Part shown: piece after piece, positions 13,617 through 26,300 of the stretch | Position numbering within the stretch: position 1 is the first letter of the stretch | Layout of the letters: every line of letters begins with the position of its first letter | Source: Lingula anatina | Taxonomy: Eukaryota > Brachiopoda > Lingulata > Lingulida > Lingulidae | NCBI RefSeq assembly: GCF_001039355.2 | Contig: NW_019774125.1 | Span: 50,469-101,250 of the forward strand | Reading direction: 5' to 3' | Length of the DNA stretch: 50,782 bases | The notes under the pieces: generated by a model | What the model saw: the letters and a program-made list of their open reading frames with translations, nothing else | What the model was told of the DNA's origin: nothing | Database searches by the model: none | Program-made: the position numbers and the translations under genes

Positions 13617-16600
13617 GACCAGATAACCTACCATCACAGGCAGAGGTGAGAGGATTCAGTTGGTATCCAAGGGCACAGCTACAGGAGTAGCTTCCAGCAG
13701 AGTTCTGACACTGTGCATTTGTCACACAGGGATTGGAGGAACACTCATTGATGTCTGAAATTTGAGAATATTTCAAAAACAATGACCTATTATACAAAAT
13801 ATTTGAAATTCAAACATTTTAATTTGATCCATTTTGAAAAAAAATACTTCAACAGAAGCTATTTCCCCACAATAACAGCAGTTTTCAAATTCTAAGAAAA
13901 ATGTTTTTCATGGGCTATTGTGACATGGTGGTAACTCTATATGAGGGAGGGGAAATAGAGGGCATTTTAATTTAAATACAATACCTTAACAGCCAGATTT
14001 TAAGATAAACCAAGAAGATTTTCATCTCCAAAATAACATGTATTTCTCATACCTTGACACTCTCCTGTCTTGCCAGTTCCAGCATACCCAGTGGCACATG
14101 TACACACAAATGAACCAGCAGTGTTGTTACAAGCTGCGTTGGTGTCACAGTCATGGGTGCCACGGCTACATTCATCCACATCTGAAAAGAATAAGACAGA
14201 AAATTAGCAAAATCTAATTTCCACTTAAACAAGCTGCATAAGATCAAGCAGTTTAGTTGTCCAAAGATGAAATATATATACTTACATGGGAAATTATTCA
14301 AAAACAACTGCTGGAATTAACTGCAACCCTTCTTGTTCAATCAAAAGAGTAACTTTATAAAAATCAATTTTTAAATAGTCCAAACCAATCTAATTATCAT
14401 TTGCCTGAGCAGATCAATCAAATGTGGCAGATAAGGGGCAGACGTCAATACGTACCAATACAGGTGGTGAGGTCTGGGCCAAGCAGGTACCCTGTGTTAC
14501 AAGAACACTGGTAACTTCCTGCCAAATTGGCGCAGTTCTGAGAGCAGGGGGACGGGTCATTCTGACACTCATCTTCATCTGGAGAGCAAAATGATAAAAT
14601 TTGTATGAGTTCAAAATACAAGTTACAGAAATGAGACAAATGCCATATAAAAAGGATCCTCAGCAATAGCAACAGTAGTCATGACAATGATCAGAAACAT
14701 CTCTCAATCTTATTTTAACTCATAAATATCTGTATACAATAACAAAAAAGTATTACACCAATGAAAAAAAATCCAACCTACCAGCGCAGGCGGTACCATC
14801 CCCAATAAGCCCCAGGGGACAAGTGCCACAGGTAAAGCCAGTCTGAGGAGCTGGTTTGTCCTCACATGCCACACCTGTGAAACACGGGGTGTCTGCACAC
14901 CCATCGATGTCTGTCTGACACTGAGCGCCCTCGTAGCCGCTCTGACACTGACAGGGAACGGTGACGAAGTTATCTGTAGAGGTTATGACATCATATTTGC
15001 ATGTGCCGCCATTCTGGATTTAAGAAAAAGGAATTTGCATTTACTTATATTTTGGGGGTGTATAGAAGGGACAAAGGCATTAAATACAAATTTCAGTTCC
15101 ACATAGAAATTATTTGTTAACAATGTCATTTTGTTTTTATATATAAGTTACACATATCATTTTTGAAAGACTACTTTTCTGTACAAAAAAAAAAAAGAAA
15201 GTTTCCAGAAAACAAAATCAAGATATAGTAACTCTTTAAATTTTTGCACGTTACGGAAAAGAACCATTCTATTCATAAAATTTATAGTGGTTTAAAGCCA
15301 ATTTTACTTTGACAAAATTATGCGACAATGTATACAAACATGACATTCACCTGACAGCTACAGAAATGCACTTTGGCAACAACAGAAGAAGATGCCTTGC
15401 CATCGCTGGCAGTGACTTTGACGGTATCGTTACTGGTGAGGTTAGAAGGTACAGAGCTCCATGATAGCACACCAGTGGCAGAATCGATGGAACAACCTGT
15501 TAAATAAATTAACAAATAAATAGAAAATAAATAAAATCAAGTATTTTATAAATTATGTGTTTTTTTCTGCACTTTAATAAAATTTATTTACAGTAACTGT
15601 TAACAACTCCAGATCTCAGAATTAATTGGGAAAAAGAACATCAAGTCAAAATTAATAAAAAAAAATTGTTGATAATAATGATTATTACTATTATTATTAT
15701 TATAATTATTATTATTATTATTATTATTATTACCCTCTGGTGTGGGGCTGGCCAGACTGAAGGTGACGGTGTCGCCACTGTTGGGGTCCGAGGCACCAAA
15801 GGTTACGTCAGCCATATTTTCGCCTGCTCTCACTTGAAGAATGGTGTTATTACTGGTGAAGGTTGGAGGGAAGTTGTCTGCAAAGATTGTAAATATTAAG
15901 GCTCTATTCCCATAGATTTTAGATCGATCTATCCCTGCAGGTAGTCTCACTAGATTACTTTCAGATAATCCGACTTAAATGTCCGTCCCGCCTACTACAA
16001 GCTGTAAGGGGGTAATTAACTTTCGTGTCCGCCCCGCTGACAGCTATTTAGCGTGAACCCCCAGGGAGTTAGGTTGATCTAAAGTAGGTCGATCTAATCT
16101 ATGGAAATGGGGTGTAATATAATAATGGAATGAGTTGATTTATAAATATATGATTCTACAAACTGACATTCTTGGAAATCATAACCAACTTAATTGGCAT
16201 AAGTAATAACAAAGGAAAGTTCGTGGGATGTCCGAAATATGAAAATTGAACAAATCAAAATATAAGCAAAATATTTAAAAGTAAGTATAAAACTAACTCT
16301 GGGCGGCTTGCTCTGCTGCCAATTGTTGCTGTGAGGCAGAGGTGGCAGCACCAACATCTTCATTTCCAGTGAGGGCAATGTCGAAGACGCACTCTCTGTT
16401 CAAGTTGTTAATTCCACCACAAGTGGCGATGGCTGAATCTCGAGTGGCATTGTCAGAGAACATGGTATCCAAGTTGAAGAATCTGAAATTTATAATCATG
16501 AATGAGAAAATCACCATTCAGCTTATAAAAATCACCTTTGATAACTAAAAACCAATCAATCACTTCACTTCACTTAAAAATTAGGTTTATATTTCAAGTC

Positions 16601-18253
16601 CCCTTTAAATATTCAACTTGAAAGTTTTCACATCACTTACAGTGGTACAAAGGTGTAGTTGCCGTAGTCACTAGCATTGTAAGCGCTGAGATCATCATAT
16701 GAGAACAATGACAGTGTTGGGTCAATTGCCCCTGAAATAATGAAAATAAATTCTAATGTTAAACAAATCGATTCAAAATATATACGATATTTTACAATGA
16801 ATAAACTTGATTTTCTATAAGAGATGCCATTAGTAACAAAAATGTTCATAACTGAAAATAGTTCGGCAACTGAACAAAACTGGTTGGCTAAAAAGGTTTT
16901 TTTCAGGTTGTAATTGAAAAAAAAATTATTTACTCACATTGCTGGCCCCAGTAGAATACTTGTTCCTCAGTGGAGTTGATGTGGATTGTTGTACCATTGG
17001 GATAAGCATATTCATCGTTCTTATCCCCATTGAAGTTACCCATCAGGCCTGAAAGAGTATACATGTATGTACTTATATAACACGTATCAGTTTTCAGGAA
17101 AATATATGGCATGTGTCAAATGTATAAATTATGCATTATGTATTTTTTAAAACATGTATTGGGAATTGTTAGTTGCCCCCAAAAAATGGAACATTCTCAA
17201 TTGTGCAAGTTTTCCTTAATTATCATAATTTCTGAAATACTGCATTGAGAATTGAAAGCAGAAGTATACACAATGAAAAACACTAATCACTTTGAAAACT
17301 CATAGGTTGTTATAAATCATACTTACACATTTTCAACTGTGCACTAAGTTATCAGGGAAATGACCAATTTACAATTCAGTTTTCACATCAAACATACCCG
17401 TCAGAGTAGAGTTCCACGCTGCAGGTGAGACAACGGAGACGGAGGTCATGTTCAGGGAAGCCTCCACTTTGATTTCTATCTCCGTTGAGAACACCATAGT
17501 GTAGCGTCCATTCAGCTCTGAGATGACCACTTTGTTAAAGGCCTGTCCATTTCCACTGAATGAGCCATTCTGGAGTATCTTGTTCACGAGGACATCTATG
17601 GGAAAATTGTTTCAAGAATTATTGTAAGTAGTCACGAAAATATATAAAAATAACATATATTAATTTCTTTGTTTTTAAAGCACAGCCAGAAACAGAGTGT
17701 CATCTTGGCATTAGCAATGTTTTTATCGTCAAAAAATGGCTTAGACTGAATATGTCTGGGCTAAGAAGCATTAAGGCACAATTTATTTATAAAATGTTTT
17801 GTTTCTAGTCAATATTTCACGGCAAGTCCAAATCCAGTCTTTGCAATACTCTCTCCTTATATAATTGCACAGCAACAAGAGCATATAGACATATAAAATG
17901 GTCTAACCATTGGAGCAAAAACCAAAATTTTCTTAAAGTTTATTTAGCTAATGCATGGTGTCAAAATCTGTGATCTAGGAGCAACAGTACTTACCCACAC
18001 CATTCCCAGTAGCATTCAGCCTGAACTCTACAATATCACTGTTAGAGCTCCCTGGGACCACCTGCTGTGCCGCAAACGACGTGAACACAGTGGCACGTGG
18101 TGGTGGGGTGGTGGTGTACGCAGGCGCCGTGCGGCCTTGCAGCGTGAAGTGGTTGCCACTGATCAGGGTGTACTCTCCCCAGCCATTGAAGGAGTATTGG
18201 TGGCCATCCAGGGTGGTGATGTGAGGGTCACCAGCTGACAGAGCTGTACAGGA

Positions 18254-18294
<41 letters not shown>

Positions 18295-19101
18295 GCAGCA
18301 GCAGCATCACCATCAGCATTATAATAATGAAATATTGATGGTAATAATTTTTTAAAAAATGTTTATTACTATAATTGTTCCATTAATTTATTTATATATA
18401 GGCTAAATTTTTTTCATCATCAAATGATATGCTAAGTGACAATATGTTTTGAAACTTCAAATGAGAACTTTATGAACACTGGCCAATTCATTCCAAGACT
18501 AATTTTCACTGGCAAAAAAAAAAAAAAAATTACCAAGAACCTGGCTGTACCAGCATGTACATGCATGCACACTGGGACAAAAACATATAAAATAAACTAT
18601 ACATATACTAATATACTGGTACCTACCAATAGAGGCAGCAAAGAAGAAGAGGGAACTGGACACTGGTCTTCTTTCAATGTAGTCAAAGCAGTGGACCCAG
18701 CTATTCCAACAACAGTTCTGGAATGCCTTTATCTCCTTCCTACCACGAGCACTGGTAGCACTAAATCTTCTAAAGATGTTCATGCCGTCCAATAGGAACC
18801 AATCATCCACACGGGATCCGAGGAAATCGTAACAACAGCGTGGAGAGCGTGCCTCGTCGCCTGATCCCATTGGCATGCGTCTTATGTAGCACGTGGCGAT
18901 CCAGTTGCTACGGAACTCTATCCAGCTAGAAGACAGTTGGTCCAAGAAAGCCGGACACTTCCCAGTCTCCTCTGTAAGAAATGGCAGCCATTATATACCA
19001 GCAGATACTATTAAGCACAATTTTGTTCGAGTCAAAACTTGAAGATGAGGAACTTAATTTGCTCTCCAAAGGTGCAATGTTTCAAATTAAAGTTATATAC
19101 C

Positions 19102-19138
<37 letters not shown>

Positions 19139-20326
19139 TTTTTCCATTCCATATTCATAAAAATCTTGATGCACTTCATATAATCTCTAAAATTAAAACA
19201 ATTACAAACAACCAAATGACACTGACAATAAAAATACTTAGAGGCAGTGATTCAGTCTCACCTTGATCAAGCTTTCCTTTAATACTGTCATACAGTATGT
19301 CCTCCTGGATCCAATCATAACAAGCTTTTCCAGGATTCTCAAAGTCATCTGGGTTATCACTGAGAGCATAGTCAAAGACTCCCGCCCTCGTGCCAACTTC
19401 ATTGTCAATTCTCTCCATGTGGGCCTTGTCCGCCACACTGGCATAGGAGTATTGGTACTCCTCGGCCTTCCACACAAATGGCGACCAGGTGTTGACCAGG
19501 TAGCCCACTCGGCCAGGGAAGTTAGGCTGAAGATTAACACAAATGAGTTATTAAATTTTAATTTCAAAATTAAACTAGAGAGCACTTCAAAAGTACAAAC
19601 CTCCAACAAAGAAAAAAAGCATTAATTAAAAACAAGTCTTTTAAAATTAGATTTCAAAATTGAACTCGAGCGCCAAAGAAAACATGCAATAAATACTGTT
19701 TTATAAATATTAGAAGATCTGCATTCAGCAGAAATTGTAATCACATCTTCTCCCCTCTAAATAAATGTGACAGTCTATCCTGAAATATTCCATTAAAAGT
19801 TGTGAAAAATCTTTTCAAAACACAGCCTGTTGATCTCAATTCAATTTTCACCAGTAGCTAGCTTTAAAAGCAGCCAATTTCTCCCATTAACTCACCGAGT
19901 TAGCAGCGTTCAGGGTCAGGTTCCATTTCATACCCCTGTCATCATAAACATAACGGACATAGGTATTCTTGTAGTCTGTCACAATGATAGCTTGGAATGT
20001 TACTTCCTGAAAAAGAAAACCAAAATGTGCTAATTAATACATTAACTGGTACCTGGAATGTGCTTTTTCAAAACATTTACAAAATCTAACCCAATATGTG
20101 CCAATACAGTTACCTGGAATGTGCTTTTTCAAGACATTTACAAAATCTGTGCCCTAAAACATTTTAGCCTGCTGGCCATTAAAGTTGACAAATCTACTGG
20201 CCTCAAGCAGAAACAGCACACAAAGTCAAAGCATTTGCTGCCTGGATCTCCAAAAGTTTACCTGAGTATGAATTATCATCACAAATTTTGTATATAGGCA
20301 GATGGATGGATAGATGGGTGAAGAAT

Positions 20327-20360
<34 letters not shown>

Positions 20361-23300
20361 CAGAGTTAACCGAGGCATCTTTCTCACCTGCCACTTGTTA
20401 ATCTTATGCTGCATCTTGTTCCAGGTGACCACAAACATGTATTCTCCACTGAAGGAGCTCAAATTATGAGCGGCCTTCATCTGAAGAGAAGCCGCTTTCA
20501 GAAAATCTGCATCTCTGCTGTTATCTAGACCGTACTCTTTGTAGTAGATACCACGCCCATCCTACAGGTGTGATAAAAATACTTTAATTTATATTCTTTA
20601 TCCAAAGATACAAATTTCATCTCTGCTAAAAATATAAATATATTCAAAGTATGTTGTTTAATTCTCATGCCAAAAAAAAAAAAAAACAGATGCAAAATTT
20701 TTTGAGATGGAAAAATTTATAGAATCCAAAATGGTCCTCAACAAACATGATCAAGCAGACACATAAGTGTGGGTGATTATCAAAACTGAATTAAATATCT
20801 TGGAAATCCGTGATTCTACGGATAGAGCTCATGGCCAAATAACTGACATGCATAGTAACTAATACTTACTCTATCGTTCTCCATATGCATGTTAACCCAA
20901 TAAGGACCAATGCCTGCAACCTCTCTAAAGTCCAATCCAAAATATGCCTGTCTCAGTGGGAATTTGGTGGGGTTACGGAAGGCTTTCTGAAGCTTGGTGC
21001 TGTCAGCCTCGGCCTCCCAAATTTCCACATCTGTCACCATGATGACTCCGTGTTGGACAAACTGGAAAATGATGAAAAAAAAGGGATGATTTTGGAGATT
21101 TTTAAGGCATTAAAAGTGGATCCAAACCAAATTTTTTTTAATTTAGGCAGTGAACAAGAAATGCAAAAATTTACAAAAGCCAACAAACTGAACAGAGACA
21201 AAATATAAAAAAGTCGACAGGGATGAAAAAATTGCCATCTTTATCATTCTTATTATGATCATAATTTGTTCATTTATTTATTTATTCATTTATTTATTTT
21301 TGAAGGTGAAGGAAGTGGGTACATCCTAACTACATATAACACGTGCTAAAACACTTCGAATATTTAATTTCAAGAACTCACATAGAGGGAAGGATGAATC
21401 TGTTGTCCGTACAGTGGTATGCCATACTTGGGGAAGAAGAATTGGGATATCACAGATACATTGCTGCCTGCAAATGGCACCTTATGATGGTTCTCAAATG
21501 GAATCAGTCTCTTTTCTGTGGAGAAAAAATTATCAGTGAAACAAGGCTTGAATTATACTTTTCATTTAAGTTTTTGTTAGTCATGAAAATAAATGTTCTG
21601 ACAAAGTAACTGCATGGGTGGATCTTACTTTTTTTTGTTACAAAGTTTCAATCAAGTAATCTTAAAAAAATGAAAAAAGTGTGCATGTGTGTGTGAGCCT
21701 GCATATTTGAGTACTCGTGTATGCATTTTTTTCATTGCATGTCATAAATCTTGATAAAAGTTTTAGGGGACTTCTACCTACATCCCCTTTTTCACAATTC
21801 AAACCCCCAAAAAGTAGTTTACTATGCTTCAAAAGAATACTTACCAATACATGTGCCTATGGTACCATTTCCCCTGTAGGGGGCGACACAGCTGCATCTG
21901 AATCCACCCGGGCGATTGATACACTTGGCTCTACCATTGACATCACAATTGTGCAGTCCAAGAGCACACTCATCAATATCTTTACATTTACGCGTAGCAT
22001 TTTTGTCCCTCACAAAACCGTCAGCACAGTAGCAGAGGTAAGTTCCCTCCAAGTTGACGCATTCAGCGACACTAGGAAGTAGTTTGGTGGAGCCACCAGG
22101 TTCTCTGCAGTCGCTGATGGGGAACTGGGTGATGTCACATTCGTCAGTGTCTAAAAGATAAATATGGGTAAGGGTGAAAGAACAAAATAATATGGTAAAA
22201 GAAGTTTGACATAATATCATGTCTCTAGTGTGCAGATTGTAAAATACCACTTTGGGTATTTTATAATTGATATAAACAATTAATTAAAATAATATTCTTA
22301 TCCTAAGATAAGCTTAGAAGGGGGCAGTCAATAGACATTCGGGAATGATCGTGACCGGGGCACTTGGCACGAGATAAAATTTAGAAATGCCTTTGAAGGC
22401 TAGGGTGGATAATGATGATCCAGGAAACACGGTGACTGAGTTGGGGCAAAACCTGAGACAAAAGGACTGAGCTCAGTCAAGTGTTATTTCTTCCTGGTTA
22501 TTAAAATTCCCGAATGATCTATAAAGGCTGCCCTGTTTTAAGGTTATGATATATCGTATTTTGGCTCTGGCAATATCATTATACATTTTGGACTGACAGT
22601 TACTATGTAGAAGAAACCTCTGTATATTTTCCAAAGACAGTATTAAATTTCCATTTGCGTCAAATGAGAATCTTGTTTGTTTTATTGGATCAGCTGGGCG
22701 CACAACACTAAGGCCCAAGAACCGCGCGTTATCTAACATGACATTATTTTAACGTAAAGTCTGACTGACGAAGTCTGGGACTTAACAAGATGGTTTAAAA
22801 GGTTAACTACTCATTTCTTGATCATGCCCACTGATTAAAGCAGACTCATAAAAAGAAGGCACTTTTTACTAAGAGAATTTTAAATCATCTGTAAAGCACT
22901 TCTTGGTATTTTCTTCCCAATGTGCAGAGATTAATTTCAAGTTAAACACACATATAAAAAAAAGGTTTGGTAACTCATTTTCAAGGCAGTAACTGAAGAT
23001 ACATACCAACACACTGGTTTTGGATCTCATTTCCATTGTCATCCACAGGGTGCTGGTAGCCACTGGCACATGCACATTTGTACCTGCCCGTGGTATCTAC
23101 GACAGCGCACGTGTGGAGCGTGCCGCATGGCTGGAGGGAGCATGGATCAAATGCAGCTATAAATAAAATCAAAAACTATATAATGTTTGAAAAGCTTTAC
23201 TAGTGTTATTAAAAACTGCAATGGCTTCTACTGCAAGGAATACGTAATATATAAAACTGGCGTTAAAGAATTTGTCATAAAAAATCAAATGTTAAAAGTA

Positions 23301-26300
23301 ATAAGCTACAAGAACTTGCAATGATAGCAGATGAAAAGTAAGTGTAGCTCTTTTAAATCAAAACAAAGAACTGTCTAAAACTATCATTTTGGCCATCAAA
23401 AAGATAAACCACAAAGAAAGAACGGGGTAAGATTTATTAAACCTAAACAATATCCTTTAATGAATGTACATAAACTTCAAATTTTAACATAATTACAAGA
23501 ATAAGTGAAATTCACCATTGACATTACAACAGTGACTTTAAAATCAGAAACTTATAACTCAAAGAAACTGGATATTATAAACTACAATTTAGTCAATAGT
23601 TTCTGAGAGGGAATACCATGTGTTGCTGATGAAGAAGACTGCTTAATTGCAAAGAAAAATAGATTAAATTATTTTATCTATATTAAGGTTTCATGTACAC
23701 TGAATGCTTTTAAAGAATACAAGCACACAGAAAAACCAAAGCCTCCTCACCAACACAGGGTTCAAGGTTGCAGTTTGTGACCTCCTTCGATGGTCCGCGG
23801 TTGTAGCCTTCGCAATGGGACACAGGGCGATCTGCACCAGATATATCAGTGCATGTGCGTACACGCGTGCGTACGGCTCCTGCACCACACTCCTCTGAGC
23901 ACGAACCCCAGGCTCCCCAAGCTTGATAAAATGGTTCCACTGAAATGGTGTCAAAATATTTGTATCACATGCCCCTAATATACTTTATAATTAGTAAAAT
24001 TGTTGAATTAGTTTGTTTCTGTTTTATATCAGAAATTAAACTTTTGATAACTCAAAAACAACTAATACCAGATACATGTGTGTGACAATTTGGGATATTT
24101 TTGAATACAGAGTCTCAAATTGATACATACAATAATGCACTAGCTTTTACTGTACTTTTCAATGAAAGTGCAGGCATGGGTAAATATTTATATAAGCTAG
24201 TATACTTCTAAGTATACTTTACTAAGTATATTATATTCCTAACATTTTTTGAAGACTATTATATTTTACGAACCGCATGACTCTTTAATATTATATTTTA
24301 CGAACCGCATGACTCTTTAACTTACATGTAGTGATAACTTATAGGAATGAAGGGAAAAAAGTTATGCCACCTAGTGATGGCAATTATACTTACAGACTTC
24401 ACAGTAATCTCCAGTTGTGAGGTTTTTACAGGCACAGTAATAGTCCTCTATTAAATCCACACAGGTTCCATTGTTTTGACACTGAACACCAGCACAGTCA
24501 TCAATGTCTAGAAAGTAAACATATTACATTAAAGAATCTCTCTCCTGAATTCTGAATTAATTGCTTCAAAAAATTGTTCATGAATATTTGTTCTGTATCA
24601 AATCTTACCACAGTCATTGATAAATATCTTTTAAAAATGCATGTTAAATTTAATAATCCATTTGTATAGCTTAATTTGGTATTACAATATCCATGGTCAA
24701 TCCAACTTAAATCTTCTGAGCATTAAAATTTAATGTAATATTCTCATATTATGACATTGTGTATTTTCTAAGTATTGTCTTATAATTTTGTTAAAACATA
24801 GAACATAGAAGTTTTTATTTGTATTCAACTGATGTATGTACTTACTGATTTCACACACTGCTCCTGTGTAACCCACGTCACATTCGCAAATAAACATTGC
24901 TACATCATCGATACAGTAGCCATTGTTTTGACATGGATTGCTTGCACACTCGTCAATTTCTAAAAAATATAATAACATATTAAGTGGAGAAAATCTTTCT
25001 CAAACCAAAAATTGTAACATTTTAATTTCCTTTTTTTTTGCAAAGTTGACATCTTTAAATATAGTAATTAGTAAGTTATGTCTGTAATTTCTTGCAAAGG
25101 GGAGAAAGTTTTCTAATGCACTCGCTTATAGATTAATTATATAAATTAATGAAATATGAAATATAAACTGAGTAAAAATCACTGTCAGCTCTCAGTTGTG
25201 AACACATTTACGTGAGGAAACTAACAACAGGATTTTTAAAAAAGTAAGGATCTATAGTCATCATGAATATACTTCAGTATATTTAACTTTTAATTTCCCT
25301 TACAAAAATCCCCTATAGGACTTTATAGGAATACTTAAAACTCTATATAGGAATCCTACAGGACCTGATGGTCTCTATGTGAATTCTACTACATGTCTTA
25401 TAGAACCCCATAGGATTTTGGGTTTATTTCCTTTAAGATGTCCAATTGGATCCTATCATACATTACAGCCCTAATGCCTCCGCAACAAATCAACAACTAT
25501 ACGATAACGAGCTCATCCAATCAACTGAAAATAAAGTAAACATAAGGAAATTTCCGTAAGGGCTTCTAACATTAATACTTACGAGAGTCACAGAACTGTC
25601 CAGTGTACCCAGGTAGACATTCACAGAAGAATGAATTGACTCTATCCGTGCAGTTGGATTCAGGGGAGCAAGGGTTGGACTGGCACTCGTCATAGTCTGG
25701 AAGAGAATTTGTGAACATGACAATTCAAGGAAAATTTTAATTTTAAATGATTAAAATCACGGGTATGTTATTAAGGCTATGCCTTTAGTTTTAAACTGTT
25801 TATTTAAATCTATTTTAATTAATTCTATATTTAAATCTACTCTAATTAATTCTATATTTTATATCAAGTAAGGCACGTCATCTCATTCTAACCTCTCCTC
25901 TATATCACTGCAGCTTTATTACAATACAACAGGCACAACCAGGCCGTGTCAATGAGACCATGTGAAAAGAGCTAGCTAAGCTAGACCACCCTAAGTAACA
26001 AGCGACAAACCCATTCTTCCCCTATACAGCTATATGAAGTTGTCTTGATAAATTAATTCTATTGTATGGAGTTTTTGGATCTAGGTCAAATACCATAACA
26101 CTTACTGATCTCACGCCTGTATCGTAACCAGTTTGGGGATATATGAGACAAATACCATTGTACTTACTGATCTCACACCTATCCCCAATGAATCCTGGAG
26201 GACAGTCACACTCAAAGGCCAGGTTCAGATCAATACACTCTGCATTGTTCATGCAGGGGTTGCTCTCGCATTCATTGATACCTTTGAAAATAAAGTAATC

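Noticed and set aside
13465-13797. LSLSLS repeat protein segment
   Set aside because: Translation of the (GA)n intronic microsatellite after the EGF exon donor.
18436-18795. 119-codon plus-strand open frame
   Set aside because: Antisense to the AMOP exon and intron; the minus frame has the AMOP cysteine motifs.
22473-22739. 88-codon open frame starting [13 protein letters not shown] as a gene
   Set aside because: It lies in an intron, overlaps a putative MITE end, has no splice partner and I recognise no family. Kept only as an unexplained segment.
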